Of a DNA stretch of 64,000 bases, positions 32,704 through 41,778 are shown piece by piece. The DNA is from Stutzerimonas azotifigens (GTDB lineage: Bacteria; Pseudomonadota; Gammaproteobacteria; Pseudomonadales; Pseudomonadaceae): positions 62,001-126,000 of the forward strand of contig NZ_JAAMRF010000001.1 in the NCBI RefSeq assembly GCF_013522725.1, written 5' to 3'. How positions within the stretch are numbered: position 1 is the stretch's first letter; each line of letters opens with the position of its first letter. Under the pieces are notes generated by a model that saw nothing but the letters and a program-made list of their open reading frames with translations, had not been told where the DNA came from and ran no database searches. The position numbers were made by a program, and so were the translations under genes.

Positions 32704-33999
32704 TCAGGCAGCGAAGAAGCCGAGCTTGATGACGAACAGGATCGACAGAATCACCAGGGCCGGGTTGAGGTCACGCCAGCGCCCGGCGAGCAACTTGATG
32801 GCGGTCCAGGCGATGAAGCCGAAGGCGATGCCGTTGGCGATCGAGAAGGTCAGCGGCATGGCCAGCGCGGCGATGACCACCGGTGCGGCGACGGTGAGGT
32901 CGTCCCAGTCGATCTGCGCCAGGCTGCCGGTCATCAGCACGGCGACGAACAGAAGCGCCGGCGCGGTGGCATAAGCCGGCACCGCACCGGCCAGCGGCGC
33001 GAAGAACAGGCTGAGCAGGAACAGTGCGGCGACCACGCAAGCGGTCAACCCGGTGCGCCCGCCGGCGCTGATGCCGGCGGCCGATTCGATGTAGCTGGTG
33101 GTGGTGCTGGTGCCGAGGGCGGCGCCGGCCATGGTGGCGGTGCTGTCGGCCAATAGCGCGCGGCCCAGGCGCGGCATCTTGCCGTCCTTGTCCAGCAGGT
33201 CGGCCTTCTGCGCGACGCCGACCAGGGTGCCCGAGGTGTCGAACAGGTCGACGAAGAGGAACGCGAAGATGACGCTGAGCAGGCCGATGTCCAGCGCGCC
33301 CATCAGGTCCAGCTCGAGGAAGGTGGGGGCGAGCGACGGCGGCATCGAGACCACGCCGTTGAGCTGCGACAGGCCGAACAGGATCGACAGCAGAGTGACC
33401 GCGAGGATGCCGATCATCACCGCGCCGGTCACACGGCGGTAGGCGAGGGCGACGATCAGCACGAAGCCCAGGCAGGCGAGCAGCGGCCCGCCTGCGGTCA
33501 TGTCGCCAAGGCCCACCAGGGTGGCCGGGTTGTCGACGACGATGCCGGCGTTCTTCAGTGCGATGATCGCCAGAAACAGGCCGATGCCCGCCGCGATGCC
33601 CGAGCGCAGCGCCAGCGGGATGCTGTGGATGATCCATTCGCGGATCTTGAAGATCGACAGCATGAAAAAGATCGCGCCCGACAGGAACACCGCGCCGAGC
33701 GCGGTCTGCCAGGCGTAGCCCATGGTCATGACCACGGTATAGGTGAAGAAGGCGTTGAGCCCCATGCCCGGCGCCAGGGCGATCGGGTAGTTGGCCACCA
33801 GGCCCATGATCGCCGAGCCGAGCGCCGCGGCCAGGCAAGTGGCGACGAACACCGCGCCATGATCCATGCCGGTTTCGGCCAGCATGCTCGGGTTGACGAA
33901 GAGGATGTACGCCATGGTCAGGAACGTGGTCAGGCCGGCGATAACCTCGGTGCGCACGGTGGTGTTGTGCGCCTTGAGTCGAAACAGCTTTTCGAGCAT
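32704..33999 (-). CDS. NCS2-family purine permease (AdeP/GhxP type)
   Basis: From the ATG at 33999 (AGAGGA eight bases upstream) the 431-residue protein has the NCS2/AzgA architecture: RTEVIAGLTTFLTMAYILFVNP in helix 1, PGMGLNAFFTY in helix 3, GIAAGIGLFLAIIALKNAGI, and FLFVDLFDTSGTLVGVAQKADLL. These are features of adenine, hypoxanthine and guanine proton symporters (AdeP, AdeQ, GhxP, GhxQ). Which purine cannot be determined. There is no recognisable purine aptamer in the 160-base upstream region. Confidence 0.9.
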   Translation of the reverse strand: MLEKLFRLKAHNTTVRTEVIAGLTTFLTMAYILFVNPSMLAETGMDHGAVFVATCLAAALGSAIMGLVANYPIALAPGMGLNAFFTYTVVMTMGYAWQTALGAVFLSGAIFFMLSIFKIREWIIHSIPLALRSGIAAGIGLFLAIIALKNAGIVVDNPATLVGLGDMTAGGPLLACLGFVLIVALAYRRVTGAVMIGILAVTLLSILFGLSQLNGVVSMPPSLAPTFLELDLMGALDIGLLSVIFAFLFVDLFDTSGTLVGVAQKADLLDKDGKMPRLGRALLADSTATMAGAALGTSTTTSYIESAAGISAGGRTGLTACVVAALFLLSLFFAPLAGAVPAYATAPALLFVAVLMTGSLAQIDWDDLTVAAPVVIAALAMPLTFSIANGIAFGFIAWTAIKLLAGRWRDLNPALVILSILFVIKLGFFAA

Positions 34000-34161
34000 G
34001 GTGAATCCTCTTGTTGCCGGTCGGGGGCGCATATGCGCGCCGTGGCCTGAGCCTGCTAAAGCAAAGCCGATCGTCGGGCGCTTGCAAAGCGGTGGGCGAA
34101 AAAGGCCGGCATCTTACACCGAGCGACCGTGCGGTTGAATTTCCATTGAGCAGGAGCCTGC

Positions 34162-34719
34162 ATGACGACTCGCGTGCTGATCCCGGTGGCTGACGGCAGT
34201 GCAGACCTGGATATCGCAACCCTGCTCGATGTGCTGCGGCGCGCTGGGTTCGACGTCCTGCTGGCCAGCATCGAGGCGCGCCGGATGCTTACCTGCGAAC
34301 GGGGAATGCGGATCACCGCCGACGTGATGCTGCTCGATGTGCTGGCGCAGCCGTTCGACCTCGTGGTGCTGCCCGGTGGCGCTCAAGGTGCCGAGCGGCT
34401 CGGTGCGCATCAACCGCTGGCCGAGCGGGTCGGCCGACAGGCGGCGGCTGGAGAGTTCTTCGCTGGAACAGGCGCGGCGCCGGCGCTGGCCCTGCATGCC
34501 TATGGCGTGCTGCGCATGCGGCGGGTGACCTGCGATCCGGCATTCAGCGATCACCTCGGCAGCGCCACCTTCGTCGAGCAGCCGGTCGTGGTCGACGGTA
34601 ACTGCGTTACCGCCCAGGGGCCCGGCAGCGCCCTGGGGTTTGCGCTGGAGCTGGTCGAGCGCCTCGCCGGGCGAGCGATGCGGCGCTCCGTTGCCGAGGG
34701 GCTGGGTGCTTCGGTCTGA
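34162..34719 (+). CDS. DJ-1/PfpI-family protein lacking the catalytic Glu and Cys
   Basis: The 185-residue protein aligns with YajL/DJ-1: a strand-loop LIPVADGS, LLDVLRRAGFDVLLASI, the LVVLPGGAQGAERL segment, and GPGSALGFALELVERL near the end. In YajL the first loop reads GSEETE and contains the catalytic Glu; here it is GSADLD. The nucleophile elbow CAAPA is TGAAPA, so the Cys is Gly104. A site of AGGAG lies seven bases before the ATG. The fold is likely intact but the usual deglycase/chaperone chemistry is improbable. It precedes the xdhC operon by 98 bases on the same strand. Confidence 0.85.
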   Translation: MTTRVLIPVADGSADLDIATLLDVLRRAGFDVLLASIEARRMLTCERGMRITADVMLLDVLAQPFDLVVLPGGAQGAERLGAHQPLAERVGRQAAAGEFFAGTGAAPALALHAYGVLRMRRVTCDPAFSDHLGSATFVEQPVVVDGNCVTAQGPGSALGFALELVERLAGRAMRRSVAEGLGASV

Positions 34720-34817
34720 GGTTTCGCCGGTCACGCCAGGGCGAACTTGTCCTTGCGCGCACCAGTCTCTAAAACAGACCAGTGCCATCCGGCAATGGCG
34801 AAGCGAGACGGTGTTGA

Positions 34818-35807
34818 TTGGTGGATAGCGTAGATCTGGCAGTACTGCGACGCGCTCGCGACTGGATGCGCGAGGGGCACGAGGTGGCTCTCTACACGGT
34901 CGTCGAAACCTGGGGCAGCGCGCCCCGCCCGGTGGGTTCGCTGCTCGCCCTGCGCGGCGACGGGCGCATTGAGGGCTCGGTCTCCGGCGGCTGCATCGAG
35001 GACGATTTGCTGGCGCGGTTGCCGCTGAGCCGAACCGACGGTCCCGTCTGCGGGCTGATCACCTACGGCGTGAGCAAGGAAGAGTCGGCCCGTTTCGGCC
35101 TCCCTTGCGGTGGGACCCTGCGCCTGGTGCAAGAGCCGTTGAGCACGGCGCAGTGGATAGACGAGTTGCTCGAGCGCTGCGCCAGCCATCAGCGGGTCGT
35201 CCGCGAGCTCGACCTGATCAGCGGCGCGGTCAGCCTGCGGTCGGCCGCGCGGGACGAATGCTTCGCCTTTGACGGCGCCACGCTCAGCGCACCCTTCGGG
35301 CCGGGCTGGCGAATCCTGATGATCGGCGCCGGCCAACTGTCGCGCTACGCGGCGGAGCTGGCGCGCGGCCTCGGGTTCGAAGTGCTGATTTGCGATCCCC
35401 GCGAAGCCTACAGCCAGGATTGGCCAGTGGAAGGTGTGCGCTTCGTGCCTGGCATGCCGGATGACGCGGTGCTGGCCATCGAGCCCGACGCGCATACCGC
35501 CATCGTCGCACTCACCCACGATCCGCGCCTGGACGACATGGCGCTGCTTACGGCGCTCAGATCGCCAGCCTTCTATGTCGGCGCGCTGGGCTCCCGGGCA
35601 AACAGCGACAAGCGTCAGCAGCGCCTGCTTTCCCTCGGCCTGAACGCGCGGGACGTGGAGCGGCTGCATGGCCCGATCGGATTGCCAATCGGCAGCCGCA
35701 CCCCGGCGGAGATCGCCTTGTCGATGATGGCCGAGGTGGTCGCCGAGAAGAACGCCCTGCTCAACCCCCGAAGCGGGCCTCAAACCGCTGCTCGGCGCTG
35801 CGCCTGA
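34818..35807 (+). CDS. XdhC/CoxI-family molybdenum-hydroxylase maturation protein
   Basis: The 329-residue protein has the N-terminal XdhC domain (VALYTVVETWGSAPRPVGSLLAL, GSVSGGCIEDDLL, YGVSKEESARFGLPCGGTL) and the C-terminal NAD-like Rossmann domain (RILMIGAGQLSRYAAELARGLGFEVLICDPRE, ALTHDPRLDDMALLTAL, YVGALGSRANSDKR). Such proteins bind molybdenum cofactor, support its sulfuration and insert it into xanthine-dehydrogenase-type enzymes. The start is TTG at 34818 or GTG at 34821. Its stop overlaps the MocA-like start by one base, and the enzyme subunits follow about 0.8 kb downstream. Confidence 0.92.
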   Translation: MVDSVDLAVLRRARDWMREGHEVALYTVVETWGSAPRPVGSLLALRGDGRIEGSVSGGCIEDDLLARLPLSRTDGPVCGLITYGVSKEESARFGLPCGGTLRLVQEPLSTAQWIDELLERCASHQRVVRELDLISGAVSLRSAARDECFAFDGATLSAPFGPGWRILMIGAGQLSRYAAELARGLGFEVLICDPREAYSQDWPVEGVRFVPGMPDDAVLAIEPDAHTAIVALTHDPRLDDMALLTALRSPAFYVGALGSRANSDKRQQRLLSLGLNARDVERLHGPIGLPIGSRTPAEIALSMMAEVVAEKNALLNPRSGPQTAARRCA

Positions 35808-36403
35808 TGCCGACTGGCGTGGCGCGGGCCAGTATCCTTCTCGCCGCAGGCGAGGGACGGCGCTATCGACAGCAGGGGGGCGAAGACAAGCTGCTCGTAT
35901 CGAGCCGGCGTGACGACCCCGCATCGCCGGTGGTGCTGCTGGCATCCATGCAGTTATTCGCCGGCGTGTGCGAGCGGTGTGTGGTGGTGCTGCCGGCCGG
36001 TAACCCGGAGCGTCTGGAGCTGGTCGAGCGACACGCCGCGGAGCTCGGGATCGAATGGCTGGTCGTCAATACCGACGGCCTGGGCCACAGCCTGGCTCAG
36101 GCGGTGGAGCGCATTCCGGTACACGCGGGCTGGCTGGTGGGGCTGGCTGACATGCCTTACGTACAGCGCAAGACCCTCGAGCAATTGGCGGCCGCTCTGC
36201 GCCCCGAGACGCTCCTGGTGCCGACCCATGCGAACCGCCGTGGGCACCCGCGAGCCATCGGCGCTGCCTATTTCGACGTCTTGCGGCAGCTCGACGGCGA
36301 CCGCGGCGCGCAAGCGCTGTTCGCCAGCGCCCAAGTGGCCGAGCTGCTTGTCGAGGACGCCGGCATCGCCCTCGATATCGACACGCCTGCCGATCGCCTT
36401 TGA
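35807..36403 (+). CDS. MocA-like molybdopterin cytidylyltransferase
   Basis: The 198-residue protein has a nucleotidyltransferase N-terminus, ILLAAGEGRRYRQQGGEDKLL, the GWLVGLADMPYVQ metal-binding motif, and a later HANRRGHPRAIGAAYF segment. These match the MocA/MobA-like NTP transferases that form the cytidine dinucleotide cofactor used by hydroxylases of the xanthine oxidase family. Overlap with xdhC by one base (TGATG) indicates coupled translation. The hydroxylase operon follows after 238 bases. Confidence 0.88.
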   Translation: MPTGVARASILLAAGEGRRYRQQGGEDKLLVSSRRDDPASPVVLLASMQLFAGVCERCVVVLPAGNPERLELVERHAAELGIEWLVVNTDGLGHSLAQAVERIPVHAGWLVGLADMPYVQRKTLEQLAAALRPETLLVPTHANRRGHPRAIGAAYFDVLRQLDGDRGAQALFASAQVAELLVEDAGIALDIDTPADRL

Positions 36404-36641
36404 GCGCGGGATCGACCTGCGCAACGGCCGGTCGTCGGTCGAGGACGCCTTCTCACGTCATGCGCCGCTAAGGCCTTCGGTCAGGCAATGCCCGTGATTC
36501 GGTCGTTATCGGCAGCGATCTTTTCAGCCTCGACGAATGGCTGAACGATCACGCCGCGGCCCCGGTCGTAAAACCTAGACGCAACCACTGCGCAACCTAC
36601 GCGCCAGACGTAGCGGCGCGACAACCGACCGTGAGGCACCC

Positions 36642-37181
36642 ATGAGCGCAACCCCCACCCGCGAGGGGGCGACCCCCGTTGCCGCCTGCCCGATTTCCCT
36701 TGAACTCAATGGCCGCACCCGGCAACTCGAGGTGTATCCCTGGACCACGCTGCTCGACCTGCTGCGCGAGCAACTGCAGCTCACCGGTACCAAGAAGGGC
36801 TGCGACCACGGTCAGTGCGGCGCCTGTACCGTGCTGCTCAACGGCAAGCGAATCAATTCCTGCCTGACCCTGGCCATCATGCATGACGGCGCCAGCCTGA
36901 CGACCATCGAGGGCTTGGCCGAGGGGGACGAACTCCACCCGATGCAAGCCGCCTTCGTCGAGCACGATGCCTTCCAGTGCGGCTATTGCACGCCCGGGCA
37001 GATCTGCTCGGCGGTGGGCATGATTGCCGAGGGCCGCGCCAACGGCCGCGACGATATCCGTGAGCAGATGAGCGGCAACCTCTGCCGCTGCGGCGCTTAT
37101 CCCAACATTCTCGCGGCCATCGAAGACGCCGCCTCCGAGACGCGCGAACGTCTGTCGGCCGTGCAGCAGGTGAAACCATGA
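36642..37181 (+). CDS. paoA: Molybdenum hydroxylase 2Fe-2S subunit, PaoA/YagT-like
   Basis: The 179-residue protein has the two iron-sulfur domains of the xanthine oxidase family: plant-type ligands in KKGCDHGQCGACTVLLNG plus a later Cys (NSCLT), and the helical pair CGYCTPGQ and NLCRCGAYPNI. E. coli PaoA has a Tat signal; here the N-terminal extension has no twin arginine, so the enzyme may be cytoplasmic. GAGGCACCC lies before the ATG. It overlaps the FAD-subunit gene by four bases. The order small-FAD-large is that of paoABC. Confidence 0.9.
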   Translation: MSATPTREGATPVAACPISLELNGRTRQLEVYPWTTLLDLLREQLQLTGTKKGCDHGQCGACTVLLNGKRINSCLTLAIMHDGASLTTIEGLAEGDELHPMQAAFVEHDAFQCGYCTPGQICSAVGMIAEGRANGRDDIREQMSGNLCRCGAYPNILAAIEDAASETRERLSAVQQVKP

Positions 37182-38164
37182 ATCCCTTCAGCTACGCACG
37201 GCCGGCCGCCGTCGACGAGGCCATCGGGTTGTTCCGCCCGGACAGCCGCTACATCGCCGGCGGAACCAACCTGCTGGACCTGATGAAGGAGAACGTCACC
37301 CGTCCGACCCAGCTGATCGACATTACCCGGCTGCCGCTGCACGACATCGAAGAAACCGCCGACGGCGGGCTGCGCATCGGCGCGCTGGTGAGCAACGCGG
37401 ATCTGGCCTGGAATCCGCTAGTGGAGGCGCGCTATCCGTTGCTGTCCCAGGCGATCCTGGCCGGCGCCTCGCCGCAGTTGCGCAACATGGCCACCACCGG
37501 CGGCAACCTGTTGCAGCGCACTCGCTGCTACTACTTCTACGACAGCACCACGCCGTGCAACAAACGCGAGCCGGGCTCGGGCTGTTCCGCGCGCGACGGG
37601 CTCAACCGCATCCACGCGATCCTCGGCCACAGCGACAGCTGCATCGCCGTGCATCCCTCCGACATGTGCGTGGCGCTGGCGGCGCTGGAGGCGCAGGTGA
37701 TCGTGCAGGGTACCGGTGGCGAGCGCCGCATCGCCTTCGCCGATTTCCATCGCCTGCCGGGCGACGCACCGGAGCGTGACAACACCTTGGCCGACGGTGA
37801 GTTGATCACCGCGATCGAGCTGCCCGCGCAAGGGTTCGCCAGCAACAGCGCGTACCTGAAGGTGCGCGACCGCGCCAGTTATGCCTTCGCGTTGGTCTCG
37901 GTGGCCGCCGCGCTGGAGCTGGACGGCGATCGCATCGTGTCGGCACGTCTCGCCCTGGGTGGAGTGGCGCACAAGCCGTGGCGCAAGCCAGAAGCCGAGA
38001 CGGTGTTGGTCGGCAAGGTTGCGAACGAGGCGGCCTTCGATGAAGCCGCCAGTCTTTTGCTCGCCGGTGCGTCCGGCTTCGAGCACAACGCATTCAAGAT
38101 CGACCTGGCGCGCCGTTCCATCGCCCGCGCCCTGGGCGAAGCCGCCAAAGGAGCCAGCCGATGA
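37178..38164 (+). CDS. paoB: Molybdenum hydroxylase FAD subunit, PaoB/YagS-like
   Basis: The 328-residue subunit carries the FAD motifs YIAGGTNLLDLMKENV and NMATTGGNLLQRTRC. A cysteine-rich loop, RTRCYYFYDSTTPCNKREPG followed by SGCSARDG and a further Cys in SDSCIAV, matches the extra 4Fe-4S cluster found in PaoB and not in ordinary xanthine dehydrogenases. This is the best evidence that the enzyme is an aldehyde oxidoreductase of the PaoABC type. Both gene ends overlap their neighbours by four bases (ATGA). Confidence 0.92.
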   Translation: MNPFSYARPAAVDEAIGLFRPDSRYIAGGTNLLDLMKENVTRPTQLIDITRLPLHDIEETADGGLRIGALVSNADLAWNPLVEARYPLLSQAILAGASPQLRNMATTGGNLLQRTRCYYFYDSTTPCNKREPGSGCSARDGLNRIHAILGHSDSCIAVHPSDMCVALAALEAQVIVQGTGGERRIAFADFHRLPGDAPERDNTLADGELITAIELPAQGFASNSAYLKVRDRASYAFALVSVAAALELDGDRIVSARLALGGVAHKPWRKPEAETVLVGKVANEAAFDEAASLLLAGASGFEHNAFKIDLARRSIARALGEAAKGASR

Positions 38165-40365
38165 ACAGCTCGACCTCACCGTTCGGAAAACCCCTGGCGC
38201 GTGTCGACGGGCCGCTGAAGGTCACCGGGCAGGCCCACTATGCCGGCGAATTTCACGTGCCCGGGCTGCTCTATGGCAGCGTCGTCAACAGCAGCATCGC
38301 CCGTGGGCGGATCGTCAGCATCGACGCCAGCGCCGCCGAGGCGGTGCCCGGCGTGGTGCTGGTGCTCACCCATCAGAATCGCCCGCCGATCGCCAGCTAC
38401 GACGAGCCCTACGAGGACGACGATGCCGCCGACGGGTCGCCGTTCCGCCCGCTGTTCAACGACCGCATCCTCTACAGCGGCCAGCCCATCGCCCTGGTGG
38501 TGGCCGAGAACCTGGAGTTGGCGCGCCATGCCGGTAGCCTGGTGCGCGTCGAATACGCGGCCGAGCCGCACCACACCGACCTGCTGAGCGAGCTCGAGAC
38601 GATGCACAAGGCGCCAGCCGAGCTGCCGTCACCGCGTGGCGACGTCGACGGCGTGCTGCGCGGCGCGATGCTCAGGCTCGATCTGGAATACAGCACACCG
38701 GTCGAGCACCACAACCCGATGGAGCCCCATGCATCCACGGTGCATTACCTGCCCGACGGCAAGCTCGAGATCTACGACAAGACCCAGGGCGTGCAGAACT
38801 GCATGCGCTATCTCGAAGGCGTGTTCGGCATGGAGGGGCAGATTCGCATCCTCTCACCCTTCGTCGGCGGCGCTTTCGGTTCCGGCCTGCGTCCGCAATA
38901 CCAGCTGCCGCTGGCGGTGATGGCGGCGCTCAAGCTCAAGCGTTCGGTGCGCGTCACCCTCAAGCGCCAGCAGATGTTCACCTTCGGCTACCGTCCGCGC
39001 ACCGTGCAGCGAATCGCCATCGGAGCCGCGCCCAACGGCCAGCTCGAGGCGATCAGCCACCAGGCTATCGGGCAGACCTCGCGCTTTGAGGACTTCACCG
39101 AGCACGAGGTGGAGTGGTCGGGGATGCTTTACGAGTGCCCTAACGTCAAGCTCGATTACCAACTGGTGGCCCTGGACGTCTATACGCCGCTGGACATGCG
39201 TGCGCCGGGCGCGACCATTGGCGTCTACGCGCTTGAATGCGCGATGGACGAGCTGGCCTACGCGGCGGCGATCGATCCCGTTGCGCTGCGAATGAGGAAT
39301 TTCACGGCCCACAACGGCAACGAAGACAAACCCTATTCGAGCAAAGAGCTGCGCCAGTGCTACGAGCAGGGCGCCGAGCGTTTCGGCTGGTCGCGGCGCT
39401 CGATGGAGCCGCGCAGCATGCGCGACGGCCACCAGTTGATCGGCTGGGGGATGGCCACCGGTGTTTGGGAGGCGATGCAGATGCCGGCCAGCGCCAAGGC
39501 CTGCCTGGAGCCTGACGGTCGGCTGGTGGTCAGCAGCGCCACCTCGGACATCGGTACCGGCACCTACACGGTGATGACGCAGATCGCGGCGGACACCATG
39601 GGCCTGCCGATGGAGCAGGTGGAGTTTCGCCTGGGCGACTCGAACCTCTCCCAGGCCCCGCTCGAAGGGGGCTCGTTCACCGTGTCCTCGGTCGGCAGCG
39701 CGGTCCAGCAGGCCTGTCAGGCGCTGCAGCAGAAGATCCTGGACGCGGCGCAGCAATCTCCGGTATCGCCGTTCACGGGGGTGACCCTCGATGGGGTCGT
39801 GTTCGACGGTGGCCGGATGCAGCTGAAGGATCGACCCGATACGGCGGTCGAGCTCACCCAGATCGTCGCGGTCAGCGGCGTGCTGGAGGTCGAGGTCAAG
39901 GCCGAACCGGGCAAGCAGCGCGAGAACTACGCCAGTGCCACCCATTCGGCGGTCTTCGTCGAAGTGCGGGTGGACGAGTCGCTGGGCACGGTGAAAGTCA
40001 GCCGTGTGGTCAGCGCCGTGGCGGCGGGCCGGGTGGTCAATCCCAAGACGGCGGCCAACCAGATCATGGGCGGCGTGGTGTGGGGCGTGGGCCAGGCGCT
40101 GCAGGAGGAAACCCAGATCGACCACACGCTGGGCCGCTACATGAACCACAACCTGTCCGAGTACCACATCCCGGTCAACGCCGACATCGGCGAGATCGAC
40201 GTGATCTTCGTCGAGGAAAAGGACGAGATCGTCAACGCGCTCGGCTCCAAGGGTGTCGGCGAGATCGGCATCGTCGGCGTTGCCGCGGCGGTGGCCAATG
40301 CCATCTACCACGCCACCGGCAAGCGCATCCGGGATTTGCCCATCACCCTCGACAAGCTGCTCTAG
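38161..40365 (+). CDS. paoC: Molybdenum hydroxylase large (Moco) subunit, PaoC/YagR-like
   Basis: The 734-residue protein has the conserved large-subunit segments: GKPLARVDGPLKVTGQAHYAGE at the start, EHHNPMEPHA, PFVGGAFGSG, and VKGVGEIG-like KGVGEIGIVGVAAAV near the end, which holds the catalytic Glu. The protein matches the PaoC class in length (about 730). Together with PaoA/PaoB it should form an oxidase or dehydrogenase for aldehydes or N-heterocycles, with molybdopterin cytosine dinucleotide cofactor. An upstream MocA-like gene provides that nucleotide form. Substrate unknown. Confidence 0.93.
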   Translation: MNSSTSPFGKPLARVDGPLKVTGQAHYAGEFHVPGLLYGSVVNSSIARGRIVSIDASAAEAVPGVVLVLTHQNRPPIASYDEPYEDDDAADGSPFRPLFNDRILYSGQPIALVVAENLELARHAGSLVRVEYAAEPHHTDLLSELETMHKAPAELPSPRGDVDGVLRGAMLRLDLEYSTPVEHHNPMEPHASTVHYLPDGKLEIYDKTQGVQNCMRYLEGVFGMEGQIRILSPFVGGAFGSGLRPQYQLPLAVMAALKLKRSVRVTLKRQQMFTFGYRPRTVQRIAIGAAPNGQLEAISHQAIGQTSRFEDFTEHEVEWSGMLYECPNVKLDYQLVALDVYTPLDMRAPGATIGVYALECAMDELAYAAAIDPVALRMRNFTAHNGNEDKPYSSKELRQCYEQGAERFGWSRRSMEPRSMRDGHQLIGWGMATGVWEAMQMPASAKACLEPDGRLVVSSATSDIGTGTYTVMTQIAADTMGLPMEQVEFRLGDSNLSQAPLEGGSFTVSSVGSAVQQACQALQQKILDAAQQSPVSPFTGVTLDGVVFDGGRMQLKDRPDTAVELTQIVAVSGVLEVEVKAEPGKQRENYASATHSAVFVEVRVDESLGTVKVSRVVSAVAAGRVVNPKTAANQIMGGVVWGVGQALQEETQIDHTLGRYMNHNLSEYHIPVNADIGEIDVIFVEEKDEIVNALGSKGVGEIGIVGVAAAVANAIYHATGKRIRDLPITLDKLL

Positions 40366-40403
40366 CGCCTCATCCGCGCCGCAAGCCGTGGCGGCGCGGA
40401 CAG

Positions 40404-41648
40404 CTAGCCTGCCTTGTCGCCCGTTTCCGGCTCCTTGTAGAGCCGGTCGCGGTTGGTCAGGGTGGGGAACAGCTTCATCCAGGTCCCTGCGATCAATAGC
40501 GTTCCGACGCCACCGATCACTACGGCCGGCACGGTGCCGAACCAGTGGGCGGTCAGGCCGGACTCGAATTCCCCAAGCTGGTTCGAGGCACCGATGAACA
40601 GGCCGTTCACCGCGCTGACGCGGCCGCGCATTTCGTCCGGGGTTTCCAGCTGCACGAAGGCGCCGCGGATCACCATGCTGACCATGTCCGCCGCGCCCAG
40701 TACCACCAGCACGCCCATCGACAGCCAGAACGAGGTGGACAGGCCGAAGGCGATGGTCGCCAGGCCGAAAATGCCCACCGCGGCGAACATCACCCGGCCC
40801 ACTTGGCGATTGATCGGATAGCGCGCCAGCCAGAACGACATCAGCAGCGCACCCACGGCTGGCGCCGAGCGCAGCAGGCCCAGACCCCAGGGTCCGGTGA
40901 GCAGAATGTCCTTGGCGAACACCGGCAGCAGCGCCGTGGCGCCACCGAGCAATACCGCGAACATGTCCAGGGAGATCGCGCCGAAGATGTCCGGGCGGCT
41001 GCGGATGAAACGCATCCCCGCTAGCAGGTTGTCCATGGCCGGTCCCGTCTGGCGGGGCGGTGCCGGGCGCTTGGGCAGGCTCAGCATGAGACTCACGGCG
41101 ATGGCGAACAGCGCGGCGACCGGTGCGTAGACCCAGATCGGGCCCAGGGCGAAGAGCAGCCCGCCGGTGGCCGGCGCGACGATGGTTGCCGCCTGCATCG
41201 CCGAGGAGGACGCCGCGACCGCCGCCGGGAACAGCGGCGTCGGCACCAGGCTCGGCAGCAGCGCCTGGGTGGCCGGCATCTCGAACGCCCGGGCACTGCC
41301 GAGCAGGAAGGCGAGGACGAAGATCATTTCCCGCGTGATCCCGAGCCCCCAAGCGCCGAGCACCAGCGACAGGGCGATCAGTCCTTGCAGGCCCTGGCAC
41401 AGGGCGGCGACCCGGCGTCGATCGAAGCGGTCGGCGACATGCCCGGTCCAGAGGATGAACAGGGCGCGGGGAAAGAACTCGGCCAGGCCCACCAGGCCCA
41501 GATCCAGCACGTTGCCGGTGAGCTCGTACATGTGCCAGCCGATGGCGACGGCGAGCATCTGGAAGCCACTGGCGGTACAGACCCGGGCGAACCAGAACTT
41601 GATGAAGGGGACCTGGTGACGCAGCAACAGCTTGGCGTGGGTAGACAT
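40404..41648 (-). CDS. MFS transporter, EntS/MFS_3-like
   Basis: The 414-residue protein has twelve hydrophobic helices and the enterobactin-exporter-like (MFS_3) pattern: SGFQMLAVAIGWHMYELTG, DRFDRRRVAALCQGLQ, and ALLPSLVPTPLFPAAVAASSS, then a loop of about 20 polar residues between halves. It could export drugs or siderophores, but nothing adjacent points to a substrate. It is convergent with the Pao operon (38 bases between stops). Confidence 0.82.
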   Translation of the reverse strand: MSTHAKLLLRHQVPFIKFWFARVCTASGFQMLAVAIGWHMYELTGNVLDLGLVGLAEFFPRALFILWTGHVADRFDRRRVAALCQGLQGLIALSLVLGAWGLGITREMIFVLAFLLGSARAFEMPATQALLPSLVPTPLFPAAVAASSSAMQAATIVAPATGGLLFALGPIWVYAPVAALFAIAVSLMLSLPKRPAPPRQTGPAMDNLLAGMRFIRSRPDIFGAISLDMFAVLLGGATALLPVFAKDILLTGPWGLGLLRSAPAVGALLMSFWLARYPINRQVGRVMFAAVGIFGLATIAFGLSTSFWLSMGVLVVLGAADMVSMVIRGAFVQLETPDEMRGRVSAVNGLFIGASNQLGEFESGLTAHWFGTVPAVVIGGVGTLLIAGTWMKLFPTLTNRDRLYKEPETGDKAG

Positions 41649-41778
41649 GTGCGAGCGCAGCGGGGAAACGGGGGCCGCACATTAGCATGCGGCAGCGACC
41701 CAGGCGCACCGCGTGGTGAACCGTTCGTTCGCTGTTCGCACGCTTTGCTCGGAGGGACCGCGGGGGCCTGGCGGCGCC

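Noticed and set aside
34000-34161. A purine riboswitch ahead of the NCS2 permease
   Set aside because: No conserved three-way junction loops or purine aptamer core could be found in the leader.
38854-41709. A 951-codon open frame on the minus strand
   Set aside because: It is antisense to paoC for most of its length, then runs out of frame through the MFS gene; composition is typical of high-GC shadow frames and no domain is visible.
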